A stretch of DNA of 47,293 bases from Candidatus Faecicola pullistercoris. Its GTDB lineage: Bacteria > Bacillota > Clostridia > Christensenellales > CAG-917. The stretch is taken from NCBI GenBank assembly GCA_018714105.1, contig DVNW01000013.1:1-47293 (forward strand), read 5' to 3'. Position numbers and translations under genes: made by a program. Positions 1 to 8,783 of this stretch are shown here, piece after piece; position 1 is the stretch's first letter; each line of letters opens with the position of its first letter. The notes beneath the pieces are model-generated. The model saw nothing but the letters and a program-made list of their open reading frames with translations. It did no database searches and was not told the DNA's origin.

Positions 1-1622
1 TGGCGGGTTTGAGGGAACATATCGAAGGGCGTTACCCTGTCGATATTATAAACCTCGCAAAGCGTTTTCAGGTCCCTCGCCAGCGTGGCGGGATTGCAGG
101 ATATGTAAAACACCTTGTCGGCCCCTGACTGAACGACGGCCTGCAAAACGGAGTCGTCGCAGCCTTTTCTGGGCGGGTCCAGCACGACCGCTATGCCGCT
201 TTCCGAAGGCAAATCCGCCCGTTCGATTTCAATGGCAAGCGCGCGGTATTTCTCCTGCTTTTCGGGAGGATAATACAAATCGGTAATTTTAACGGCCATG
301 TCCGCCGAAATCTGCTCGCCCGTTGTTTTCTCCGTCCCGAGAGACTCAAACAGCTGTCTGAAACCTGCAAACTCGGTTTTACCTTTCACCCGTACGGTGA
401 GCGCATTGCCGTCGTCGTCCTCGAAAAGAATATAATCTCCCGATTTGACTTTTGCTCGTTTTTCGTCAGCTAAGCGCAATTCATATGTTTTAGCGCCGCT
501 TTTTATCTTATTAAACGGTGCTTTTTGTAAATTCATCTTATGAACCGCGGGTTTTTCGGAAATGAGACCGGCAACCAGACGAGGCAGGACTTCGGCGCAG
601 TCTCCGCACAGATTAGTTACGTTTTTCAGGCCCTTTTCCCTTATTGCGGCGTCGGCGGCGGCTACTGCTTCCGGCACTATTTCTATACCGTACGCTTTTC
701 CCGCTTTTTCAGCCAATTCGGCCGTTAAAACGCCCGTTCCCGAAAAAGCGTCTATCACCGTATCCTCTCCGTCGAACGCATCTGAAAGCGCCTTGTAAAT
801 CTTACCCGTGACGTTGTCGTTTACCTGCATGAAGGCCAGAGGCGAAATTCTGCTTTCCGTGCCTTTTACGAAGCGCACGTTATCCATAACGACGTTGGTG
901 TTTCGCGTGTTTGACGAAAAATAAACCCCCACTTTCCCGAACTTTTCCGAAAGGGCGTCGTAAAGTTCGTCCAGATGTCTTCCCTTTTTTGCGTTAGCCA
1001 CTATTACAACGGATATGCCGTCGGGCGTCTTTCTCGCGACCAGATGTCTGAGCTCGCCTGTTCGGTCTGTTTCGTCGTATGCGGTAAACGAAAACTTTCT
1101 CGCCCAGTTTTTAACCGTGCGTATAAGTTCCGCGGCCCATTCGCCATGAAGCGGACAGCCGTCGAGCGGCACCACGCTGTGGCTCTCCTTTTTGTAAAAG
1201 CCCAAAACCACCCCGTCCTTTCCCGTGCCGAAAGGCAGTTGCAGTTTATTGCGATATTCCAACCGTAAATCCGAAGGCACTACGGGCGAAACGCCGGCTT
1301 TTACTCCCGCTTTTTTCAGGCAGTTAACGACAATTTCCCGTTTAAGAGCCAGCTGACTGTCGTAACTCATGTGTTGCAGATCGCAACCGCCGCATTTTTT
1401 GAACAAAGGGCATACCGGCCGCACTCTGTCCTCGGACATACGGATAATCTTTTTCGCCTTTGCAAAGGCAAAGTTCTTTTTTACGTGAGTAATTTCCGCT
1501 TCCGCCCTTTCTCCCTTTAAAAGGTAATCGGCAAACAGGGTAAAGCCGTCGAGTTTTGCTATACCCTCGCCGTTCATGCCCTGGTCTACGATATCTAAGG
1601 TAACAACGTCGCCTTTTTTCAT
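1..1622 (-). CDS. rlmD: 23S rRNA (uracil-C5)-methyltransferase, RlmD/RumA family, with inserted ASCH domain (3' end cut by window edge)
   Basis: SAM-dependent methyltransferase that makes 5-methyluridine in 23S rRNA. I translated it by hand because it runs off the left edge: 540 residues are visible, ending in DMFPQT, so only about ten should be missing. It has an N-terminal TRAM domain (about 1-60), Fe-S cysteines C71, C77, C80 and a later one near 154, a SAM motif (DAFSGTGVLTAEL), then DPPRKGC and the catalytic ISCNPATL. Between the SAM domain and DPPRKG lies an insert of about 105 residues (about 361-465) with features of an ASCH domain: FNKIKSGAKTYELRL, GDYILF, and YYPPEKQEKY near its end. 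RlmD proteins are usually about 450 residues, so the insert explains the extra length. The reading frame is open throughout. ATG at 1622 has only a weak GGA upstream. Family is firm; substrate position (U1939 or U747) is not resolved. Confidence 0.9.
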   Translation of the reverse strand, partial: MKKGDVVTLDIVDQGMNGEGIAKLDGFTLFADYLLKGERAEAEITHVKKNFAFAKAKKIIRMSEDRVRPVCPLFKKCGGCDLQHMSYDSQLALKREIVVNCLKKAGVKAGVSPVVPSDLRLEYRNKLQLPFGTGKDGVVLGFYKKESHSVVPLDGCPLHGEWAAELIRTVKNWARKFSFTAYDETDRTGELRHLVARKTPDGISVVIVANAKKGRHLDELYDALSEKFGKVGVYFSSNTRNTNVVMDNVRFVKGTESRISPLAFMQVNDNVTGKIYKALSDAFDGEDTVIDAFSGTGVLTAELAEKAGKAYGIEIVPEAVAAADAAIREKGLKNVTNLCGDCAEVLPRLVAGLISEKPAVHKMNLQKAPFNKIKSGAKTYELRLADEKRAKVKSGDYILFEDDDGNALTVRVKGKTEFAGFRQLFESLGTEKTTGEQISADMAVKITDLYYPPEKQEKYRALAIEIERADLPSESGIAVVLDPPRKGCDDSVLQAVVQSGADKVFYISCNPATLARDLKTLCEVYNIDRVTPFDMFPQTR

Positions 1623-1735
1623 AAAAATTCCGTCCGTCGGTTGAATATGAGATAATTATAATTGACAATACGGGCTTCGTCAAGCGCACGGCGCGCCCAA
1701 AACCGCAGGAAGGCAAGCCAATTCCGTTAAATGTT

Positions 1736-1765
1736 TTGACTTTTGCCCGTCGGGTAATTTATACT
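1736..1765 (+). promoter_or_regulatory. Sigma-A promoter of the esterase gene
   Basis: TTGACT at 1736-1741, an 18-base spacer, and TATACT at 1760-1765. Transcription should start near 1772, leaving a leader of about 25 bases with AGGAGG at 1786-1790 before the ATG at 1798. Confidence 0.7.
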
Positions 1766-1797
1766 GTTTATATACGTTTGACATAGGAGGTTGTTTT

Positions 1798-2778
1798 ATG
1801 CCTGTAACGGTAACTCTGTTCAAAATAATAGACAAGGTATTTTACAAGCCGTTCAACTCGCACGTACGCTATCCCGAAGTAAAACTCGCGGCGGAGGACG
1901 TGATTTACGACCAGAACGCGCCCGAAGCGTGCAAGCTGGACATATACAAAAAAGACGGTATTCAGGGCAAACTGCCCGTATTTTTCAACATACACGGAGG
2001 CGGGTTCACGGCGGGCGACAAGAAATACCGCGTAAGCTATTCCGAAATCATAGGCAACCGCGGCTGGGCCGTAGTACAGATAAACCACGGTTTATGCCCC
2101 GAATACGTATTCCCCTCTTTCGTGCAGCAGGCCGTAAAGGCGCTTAATTTCATAATCGACCGTGCGGACGAATACGGGCTGGATTCGGACAAAATCGTCG
2201 TCAGCGGCGATTCTGCCGGGGCGTATATGGCTTCCATGCTGCTGGCCATATGCTACGACGACAACCTGCGCGAAACGCTTGGCTGCGAAAAAATCAAAAA
2301 GGACATATTCGGCGGCGCGCTGTTCTGCGGGCCTTACGACGCCGGCGCGGCGCTCAGCGCGAAAATGCCTTTCAATTTCGGCTTCAGACTCGGACGGGAC
2401 ATAACGGGAGTAAATCCCTTCAATCTCAAAACCTTCAAGGATTACAAGTACTACAACGAGCTGTCCACGATAAACGCGGCAAACGCGAAATGGCCGGCCA
2501 TGTTCGTAGCCCACACTCACAACGACATTTTCTGCAACGGACAAGGCGACCTCATGGTCAAAAAGCTGAGGGACTTCGGCGTACCCGTACGCGAGGTAAT
2601 AGCTGACAAGGATATGCACGTATGGCATCTTGCGGCGCACAAGCCGCGCGCCAAAGCGTGTAACGAAGAGGCTTTCCGCTATCTTGACGACATGCTGGCG
2701 GGCAAAGTTACTGCGGATAGTCAGAGTACGCTGATTATCCCCAAACGCAAAGAGCCTTACTTCAAAAAACTCGGCTGA
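1798..2778 (+). CDS. Alpha/beta hydrolase, esterase/lipase of the hormone-sensitive-lipase type
   Basis: Probable cytoplasmic carboxylesterase of 326 residues. The oxyanion-hole motif HGGGF is at 66-70 and the nucleophile elbow GDSAG at 137-141 (Ser139), the two hallmarks of the HSL/esterase family. The catalytic Asp is probably in HTHNDIF (about 240) and the His in DMHVWHL (about 275), both in the expected order. No signal peptide is seen. The gene stands alone, transcribed against its neighbours, with its own promoter, a strong AGGAGG and a terminator directly after the stop. The substrate cannot be read from sequence. Confidence 0.85.
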   Translation: MPVTVTLFKIIDKVFYKPFNSHVRYPEVKLAAEDVIYDQNAPEACKLDIYKKDGIQGKLPVFFNIHGGGFTAGDKKYRVSYSEIIGNRGWAVVQINHGLCPEYVFPSFVQQAVKALNFIIDRADEYGLDSDKIVVSGDSAGAYMASMLLAICYDDNLRETLGCEKIKKDIFGGALFCGPYDAGAALSAKMPFNFGFRLGRDITGVNPFNLKTFKDYKYYNELSTINAANAKWPAMFVAHTHNDIFCNGQGDLMVKKLRDFGVPVREVIADKDMHVWHLAAHKPRAKACNEEAFRYLDDMLAGKVTADSQSTLIIPKRKEPYFKKLG

Positions 2779-2795
2779 TTCGGTTACCCGGAACG

Positions 2796-2822
2796 AAAAA
2801 ACCCGCCTGACGGCGGGTTTTT
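2796..2822. terminator. Bidirectional intrinsic terminator between the esterase and PPi-PFK genes
   Basis: ACCCGCC / GGCGGGT stem around a TGAC loop, with an A-run on the left and a T-run on the right. It can therefore terminate both the plus-strand esterase (stop 2778) and the minus-strand PFK operon (stop 2852). Confidence 0.85.
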
Positions 2823-2851
2823 GATTTAAAACAGAGTTCTTTTTTCTTGCC

Positions 2852-4096
2852 TTATTTTTTTGCAAGCACCTTTTTGAGCTTTGCAAATCTCGGAAGTCCG
2901 TCCTCGAGAGGAGCTTTCGCGTCGCCCTGAATGAGCGGCAGCGCGTATTTTACGAACTCGTCGGAAAGTCCCGTGCCGTTATTTACAATCCATTCGGTGG
3001 GAACGGTTTTTTCGGTATTCGCGGCAAGCTCAAGAGGCATGAGTTTATACTTGCATTCATAGCTGCCCGAGCTCATGTCTCTTTGGAAAACAACCATTTT
3101 GTCGGTCTCGCCGTTTACGGCCGCTTTTACGGCTTCCGCGCCCGCGTTGAAGGCTTCCTCGACGTCAACTTTGGAGGCAAGATGAGCGCCGCAACGCTGC
3201 ATCAGGCTCAGCTCGATGGCTCTTACTTTAATGCCCGTTTTTTCCTTGACGATGTTGCCGAGCATGGCCCCTACTCCGCCCAGCTGAGCATGGCCGAACA
3301 GGTCGGTGCTGGAAGCGGTGAATTCGCCTACGTATCTGCCGTCGGCAAGTTTGATACCCTCGGAAACTACGGCTATGCACTTATTGTTGTTCTTTTTGCA
3401 AACTTCTTTAACGTCCTCGACGAACTTATCGATATCGAAAGCCGTTTCGGGCAGGTAAATGAGGTCTGCGCCCAGGCCTTTATATCCGGCGAGAGCGGCC
3501 GAAGCCGTAAGCCAGCCGGCGTTTCTTCCCATGACTTCGATAATGCAGACCATACCGGTATCGTAAACCTTTGCGTCAAGGTTGATTTCCATAAGCGTAG
3601 TGGCTATATATTTTGCCGCAGAAGCGAATCCGGGGCAATGATCGGTGCCGTAAAGGTCGTTGTCTATGGTTTTGGGCACGCCTATGACGTTGCATTCCCA
3701 CCCGCTGCCGTTGATGAATTTGCTTATTTTGTTGCAGGTATCCATGCTGTCGTTGCCGCCGTTGTAGAAGAAGTAGCGGATATTGTATTTTTTAAACACT
3801 TCCAGCAGGCGTTTGTAATCGCTGTCGTCCTTTTCCACGGGTTTGAGTTTGTACCTTACCGAACCGAGAGCGGACGAAGGGGTGTATTTAAGCAGTTCTA
3901 TTTCCTTCGGGTCCTCTTTCGATATATCGTAGAAGACCTCGTCGAGCACGCCCTTGATACCGTGAGCTGCGCCGTAAACCTCGGTAATAAGCTCCTGACC
4001 GAGGGCCTCGGTGAAAACGCCGGCCGCGCTGGAATTGATAACTGATGTAGGACCGCCCGACTGAGCGAACATACAAGCGCCTTTTAAACCTTTCAT
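2852..4096 (-). CDS. pfp: Pyrophosphate-dependent 6-phosphofructokinase
   Basis: Catalyses fructose-6-phosphate + PPi to fructose-1,6-bisphosphate + Pi, a reversible glycolytic step. The 414-residue protein has the PFK N-terminal loop (FAQSGGPTSVIN), GGNDS at 113-117 and PKTIDND at 141-147. In this superfamily, Asp at the GGDxx position together with Lys in PKTIDND marks the PPi type; ATP enzymes have Gly at both, so the phosphoryl donor is called from these two residues. GGAGG lies just upstream of the ATG. It sits 17 bases downstream of an ATP-type PFK gene and is probably the last gene of that operon, ending at the 2796 terminator. Confidence 0.88.
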   Translation of the reverse strand: MKGLKGACMFAQSGGPTSVINSSAAGVFTEALGQELITEVYGAAHGIKGVLDEVFYDISKEDPKEIELLKYTPSSALGSVRYKLKPVEKDDSDYKRLLEVFKKYNIRYFFYNGGNDSMDTCNKISKFINGSGWECNVIGVPKTIDNDLYGTDHCPGFASAAKYIATTLMEINLDAKVYDTGMVCIIEVMGRNAGWLTASAALAGYKGLGADLIYLPETAFDIDKFVEDVKEVCKKNNNKCIAVVSEGIKLADGRYVGEFTASSTDLFGHAQLGGVGAMLGNIVKEKTGIKVRAIELSLMQRCGAHLASKVDVEEAFNAGAEAVKAAVNGETDKMVVFQRDMSSGSYECKYKLMPLELAANTEKTVPTEWIVNNGTGLSDEFVKYALPLIQGDAKAPLEDGLPRFAKLKKVLAKK

Positions 4097-4113
4097 ATTG
4101 TACCTCCGAAAAT

Positions 4114-5076
4114 TTATAAACTTAAAGTCAAAGCTATATCGTAAAGTTCCTTATCGAATTTTCTCGGCCTTGCGAGAGCTTCGGTAATGTCCTCGTCGAT
4201 AATCTGATTGTTTCTGATGCCCACTACTCTGCCCGACACGTCGTTTTTAAGTAAATCCACCGCTCTTACGGCCATACGCGCGGCCAGAATACGGTCGAAC
4301 ATATCAGGCGAACCTCCCCGCTGAATGTGTCCGAGCGTGGTAGTTTTGACCGTTCTTCCCGTGAGTTCTTTTATGACCGAGCAGATTTCGTCCTTGTCTC
4401 CCGCGCCTTCGGCCAGAATAATCATATTCGAAGTCTTACCTCTTTTCTGGCTCTGATTAATCGAGCGGGCGATGGCTTTAAGGTCGTATTTGACCTCGGG
4501 CACGATAACGTATTCCGCGCCGCCGGCTATTCCCGCATAAAGGGCTATGTCGCCGCAATGGCGGCCCATAACCTCGAGAAGGCTTACCCGGTCGTGCGAA
4601 CTCATGGTATCGCGCAGGCTGTTGATGGCCCATAGACACGTATTGACCGCGGTATCGAAACCCACCGTAAAGTCGGTATAGGCCAGGTCGTTGTCGATGG
4701 TACCCGGTATGCCCACGACGCTGATTCCGCAGTTGTCCGCCAGGTCTTTTGCCCCGCGGAAAGTACCGTCGCCGCCTATGCAGATAAGTCCTTCTATGCC
4801 GAAAGCATGAAGGGTATCGGCGGCCATCCGCTGCCCTTCGATATTTTTGAATTCAGGGCAGCGCGCGGTTTTCAGGAATGTGCCGCCCCTGTGAATTATA
4901 TCCGATACCGAACGGCTGCCCATGCGGTTGATTCTGCCGTCGATAAGGCCCTGATATCCGCGCTCGACGCCGTAAACGTCCATACCGTTGTTCAGAGCGT
5001 ATCTGGTAGCCGCCCTGATACAGGCATTCATGCCGGGCGCGTCGCCGCCGCTGGTTAAAATAGCAATCTTTTTCAT
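4114..5076 (-). CDS. pfkA: ATP-dependent 6-phosphofructokinase
   Basis: Commits fructose-6-phosphate to glycolysis using ATP. At 320 residues it is the standard length for bacterial PfkA. It carries LTSGGDAPGMN at the N-terminus, GGDGT at 101-105 and PGTIDND at 124-130: both donor-specificity positions are Gly, the ATP signature, in contrast to the neighbouring PPi enzyme. MGRHCGD is also present. An AGAGG ribosome site precedes the ATG. The gene follows dnaE, a common Clostridia order, and is followed closely by the PPi-PFK gene. Confidence 0.93.
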   Translation of the reverse strand: MKKIAILTSGGDAPGMNACIRAATRYALNNGMDVYGVERGYQGLIDGRINRMGSRSVSDIIHRGGTFLKTARCPEFKNIEGQRMAADTLHAFGIEGLICIGGDGTFRGAKDLADNCGISVVGIPGTIDNDLAYTDFTVGFDTAVNTCLWAINSLRDTMSSHDRVSLLEVMGRHCGDIALYAGIAGGAEYVIVPEVKYDLKAIARSINQSQKRGKTSNMIILAEGAGDKDEICSVIKELTGRTVKTTTLGHIQRGGSPDMFDRILAARMAVRAVDLLKNDVSGRVVGIRNNQIIDEDITEALARPRKFDKELYDIALTLSL

Positions 5077-5153
5077 ATAAACCTCTTCTGAGTATTATGC
5101 GCCTGCGCACATAGTAAATAGTTTAAATCATATTTAAATTAAAATCAAGCGTT

Positions 5154-8100
5154 TTAATCGGTATAAACCACCTTTACGAAAGCCTCGCCGACAATATCCG
5201 CCAAATCCATCACGAGGTCGTCGCTGACGCTGACCTTCTCGGAAAATTCGAGCAGTTTGCCGCCCGTCTGAACGCGAACGGGCATCTGTCCCTTATGCAG
5301 TTTCAGCACGCTCTGAATAGCGGCAATATCGTTCTGTTTATCCGTTTTCAGATAAACCACGGCGGATTTTTCGGTTTTTACCCCGTCCTGTTTTTTTGTC
5401 TCGCACTTTTCGAGTTCCTGAACCGAACTGACCATAATGGTAGCTTCGTTGTCGCTGATTCTGAGTCTTCCCGAAACCGCCACGAAGGAATTTTCTTTAA
5501 GCAGGGACTTGTACTTTTCCAAAGCGTCCGCAAATACCAGAATGGATACCGACCCGTATAAATCCTCCAACACGCCGCTTCCCACGTACTTACCGTTTTT
5601 CTTTGAGAGTTTTTTCTCGAAAGAGCTCAGCACGCCTCCCATTACGACCCTGCTGTCATTCAGGCCGACGTCATAAATCGGCCTTTCCTCGTCTATATCG
5701 CTTTCTTCGGCATCTTCGCCCGAATACAGTTTTGAAGTGTTGAAACTGTACCTTTTAAGTGTTTCTTTGTAACTGTTAAGCGGATGGCCCGTAGCGTACA
5801 TACCCAGCACCTGCTTTTCGAAAATGAGCTTGTCAACATCGTCGTATTCGCGGTAATCGGGGTATTTGAACGACGACAGCGCGGCCGGCTCGCTTTCGGC
5901 AAAGTCGTCGAACAGCGAAATCTGGCCTGTAGCCGAGTTCTTTTTATCGTGGCTGACTATGTCCATAAGCTGTTCGTACGAAGCGATAAGGCTGCTCCTC
6001 GTACGGCCGAAACAGTCGAAAGCGCCGCCTTTAATCATGTTTTCCACCATGCGTTTGTTGAGGTTGATTTCGTCGTTGCGGCGCAGCAGATTTTCAAGGT
6101 CCGTATAAGGGCCGTTCTTCTCGCGCTCGGAGATAATGGCGTTAACTACCTGCTCGCCCACGTTTTTTATTGCCATAAGCCCGAACCTGACGCACTTGCC
6201 TTCCGTTTTGAATTTGAGGCTGCTTTTGTTGATATCGGGCGGCAGAACCTTAATGTTGACCGAGTTGAGATAATTTACGTATTTGCTTATTTCCTTCGCG
6301 TCCGTTATGCGGTTGTTAAGCACGGCCGTCATGAACTGCGCGGGATAATACCGTTTGAGATACGCGGTCTGATAGGTAACCACGCTGTACGCCGCGGCAT
6401 GCGACTTGTTAAAGGCATAGGACGCAAAATCCAGAATTTTGTCGAACAGTTTACTTGCGACGTCTTCGGGAATACCCCTTTTGACGGCGCCGTCCACGGG
6501 CTTGCCGTCCTTGTCCGCTGTCAGTTTTCCGTGGATAAAAATCTCCTTGTTTTTAACCATAACGTCATGCTTTTTCTTACCCATCGCGCGGCGCAGAAGG
6601 TCGGCTCCACCCAAGGAGTATCCGGCAAGTTCGCGCGCTATCTGCATGACCTGTTCCTGATAAACTATGCAGCCGTAGGTAACGCCCAGAATACTTTTGA
6701 GTTTGTCGTGGTCGTAAACTACTTTGTCAGGGTTGTTTTTGCCGCTTATGTATTTGTCGATAAACTGCATGGGGCCGGGCCTGTAAAGCGACACTCCCGC
6801 GATGACTTCTTCAAGTTTCGTAGGTTTCAGCCTTGACATAAAGCTGCACATGCCTCCGCTTTCAAGCTGGAATATGGCCACGGTATCTCCGCTGCTGATT
6901 TCCTTATATACCTCGGGGTCGTCCACGCCCAGCTTGTCGAAATCGATATCCTTGCCGTAATCCTCTTTAACGTATCTGAGGGCAAGGTCGATATCGGTAA
7001 GAGTCCTGAGTCCCAGAAAGTCCATTTTCACCAGGCCCATATGCTCGACCTGATCCTTATCGAACTGGGTGGTAACCGACTCGTCCTTTTTCTGCATAGG
7101 CAGATAGCTTACGACGGGTTTCGGGCAAATAAGAACGCCCGCGGCGTGCATCGAGGTCTGCCTGGGCAAACCTTCAAGTTTGATTGCCATGTCTATGACG
7201 CTTTTGGCCATGGCGTCCGTTTCGTAAAAGGATATGAAATCGGGCGAGGCTCCGACTGCTTTGCCGTCTTTTTCGGTAACTCTGCCCAGCGCCTTTTCGA
7301 TAGAACTTTTACCCTGCTCCACGGGTATGGCTTTCGCCCACTTGTCGGCCTCTGCGTAAGGGACGTCGTAAGCCCTGGCGACGTCCTTGACGGCCGCCCT
7401 TGCCGACAGCGTGCCGAAAGCTATAATCTGAGTTACGTTTTCGGGGTGGTATTTGCGGGTGACGTAATTTATTACGTCGCCCCTGCCCTCTATGCAGAAG
7501 TCTATATCGAAGTCGGGCATGGATATACGCTCCTCGTTGAGGAAGCGTTCGAAGAGCAGGTCGTATTTAAGCGGATCGACGTTGGTTATGCCTATTGCGT
7601 AAGCCACTATGCTTCCAACGCCGCTGCCTCTGCCCGGCCCTACGGGAATATTGTGCTTTTTCGCGTAGTTGATAAAATCCCACACTATGAGATAATAACC
7701 CGCAAAGCCCATTTTGGTAATAACCTGCAATTCCTTTTCGGCGCGCTCGCGGATACCGGGCGTAATCCGGCCGTACTTTTTCAGCAGGCCTTTATAAGTC
7801 ATATCTTTGAGGTATTCCTCGTTGGAAACGTTCAGAGGCTTACCCTGTTCGTCCTCGGGCACGTATGCCGGAATTTCGTAATGTCCTTCGGGCGCCTCGA
7901 TAAGAACTTCGACGTTGCACTTTCGGGCTATCTCCACGGTATTGTCCAAAGCGTCCTTATACGCTGGCAGCATTTTAAGCATCTCGTCGTAAGTTTTAAG
8001 GTAATACTCCTGCGGCTCCATTTTAAGACGCGTCGGATCGTTCACCTTTCTCTGCATATTGATGCACATCATGACGTCCTGGCAGTCGGCGTCCTCTTTG

Positions 8101-8783
8101 TCGATATAATGGACGTCGTTCGTAGCCACTAGTTTAATGCCCGTTTCGTCGCTTATTTTTCTGAGCAGCGGATTTACTATATTCTGTTTTTCGCCTATTG
8201 ACATTTCCCTCAGCTCGCCCGACAGCGACTCCTTGGACGTGCCGTGGTACTGCACTTCAAGATAGAAATCGCCTTCGCCGAACATGCTTTTCAGTTTAAG
8301 CGCGTACCTCTTCGCGCCGTCGTAATCTCCGTTGAGCAAAAGTTCGGGAATTTTGCCCTGAATACAGCCCGACAGACATATCAGCCCTTCGCTGTGAGCG
8401 GCAATGAGGTCGAGGTCCACTCTGGGCTTGTAGTAAAAGCCGTTTATAAAGGACTCGCTAGACAGAAACATCAGGTTTTCGTAACCCTTCTGATTTTTTG
8501 CAATCAGTATGAGATGGTTTCTGACCTCGTCGGGGCGGAAAATTTTATAGTTGTCAACGACGTAAAACTCGCTGCCTATAATAGGCTTGATACCCGAATC
8601 CTTTAAGGATTCGACAAAAGGATAAACTCCGTACATGTTGCCGTGGTCGGTAATCGCGCATGCCGTCATACCTCTGTCGGTAAGCGCCTGTTTCAGGGGC
8701 GAGCTTTTGCCCTTTTTTATACGTGAAAAACCGTCCAGCAAGCTGTATTCGGTATGTAAATGAAGATGTACGAAATTACTCAT
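5154..8783 (-). CDS. dnaE: DNA polymerase III subunit alpha, DnaE
   Basis: Replicative-type DNA polymerase of 1209 residues. Domains in order: N-terminal PHP domain with HLH at 8-10, TDHGNMYG near 46-52 and TNDVHY near 221-226, so metal-binding residues look intact; the C-family polymerase core with GPGRGSGVGS at 382-391 and PDFDIDF at 423-429 (catalytic Asp426 and Asp428); the third catalytic Asp probably in KMDFLGLRTL; then helix-hairpin-helix and a C-terminal OB fold. It begins inside the last codons of whiA (8-base overlap), indicating translational coupling. In Bacillota DnaE often works beside PolC, which is not in this window. Confidence 0.95.
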   Translation of the reverse strand: MSNFVHLHLHTEYSLLDGFSRIKKGKSSPLKQALTDRGMTACAITDHGNMYGVYPFVESLKDSGIKPIIGSEFYVVDNYKIFRPDEVRNHLILIAKNQKGYENLMFLSSESFINGFYYKPRVDLDLIAAHSEGLICLSGCIQGKIPELLLNGDYDGAKRYALKLKSMFGEGDFYLEVQYHGTSKESLSGELREMSIGEKQNIVNPLLRKISDETGIKLVATNDVHYIDKEDADCQDVMMCINMQRKVNDPTRLKMEPQEYYLKTYDEMLKMLPAYKDALDNTVEIARKCNVEVLIEAPEGHYEIPAYVPEDEQGKPLNVSNEEYLKDMTYKGLLKKYGRITPGIRERAEKELQVITKMGFAGYYLIVWDFINYAKKHNIPVGPGRGSGVGSIVAYAIGITNVDPLKYDLLFERFLNEERISMPDFDIDFCIEGRGDVINYVTRKYHPENVTQIIAFGTLSARAAVKDVARAYDVPYAEADKWAKAIPVEQGKSSIEKALGRVTEKDGKAVGASPDFISFYETDAMAKSVIDMAIKLEGLPRQTSMHAAGVLICPKPVVSYLPMQKKDESVTTQFDKDQVEHMGLVKMDFLGLRTLTDIDLALRYVKEDYGKDIDFDKLGVDDPEVYKEISSGDTVAIFQLESGGMCSFMSRLKPTKLEEVIAGVSLYRPGPMQFIDKYISGKNNPDKVVYDHDKLKSILGVTYGCIVYQEQVMQIARELAGYSLGGADLLRRAMGKKKHDVMVKNKEIFIHGKLTADKDGKPVDGAVKRGIPEDVASKLFDKILDFASYAFNKSHAAAYSVVTYQTAYLKRYYPAQFMTAVLNNRITDAKEISKYVNYLNSVNIKVLPPDINKSSLKFKTEGKCVRFGLMAIKNVGEQVVNAIISEREKNGPYTDLENLLRRNDEINLNKRMVENMIKGGAFDCFGRTRSSLIASYEQLMDIVSHDKKNSATGQISLFDDFAESEPAALSSFKYPDYREYDDVDKLIFEKQVLGMYATGHPLNSYKETLKRYSFNTSKLYSGEDAEESDIDEERPIYDVGLNDSRVVMGGVLSSFEKKLSKKNGKYVGSGVLEDLYGSVSILVFADALEKYKSLLKENSFVAVSGRLRISDNEATIMVSSVQELEKCETKKQDGVKTEKSAVVYLKTDKQNDIAAIQSVLKLHKGQMPVRVQTGGKLLEFSEKVSVSDDLVMDLADIVGEAFVKVVYTD

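Noticed and set aside
1342-1716. Minus-strand 124-residue frame rich in Arg
   Set aside because: It lies in another frame over the start of the rlmD gene, which has clear motifs.
2092-2886. 264-residue minus-strand frame
   Set aside because: Antisense to the esterase gene; no motifs, and it crosses the terminator.
3083-4045. 320-residue plus-strand frame
   Set aside because: Antisense to the PPi-PFK gene; a mirror frame with no family features or ribosome site.
5784-8132. Two long plus-strand frames (350 and 363 residues)
   Set aside because: Both antisense to dnaE, whose motifs are unambiguous.
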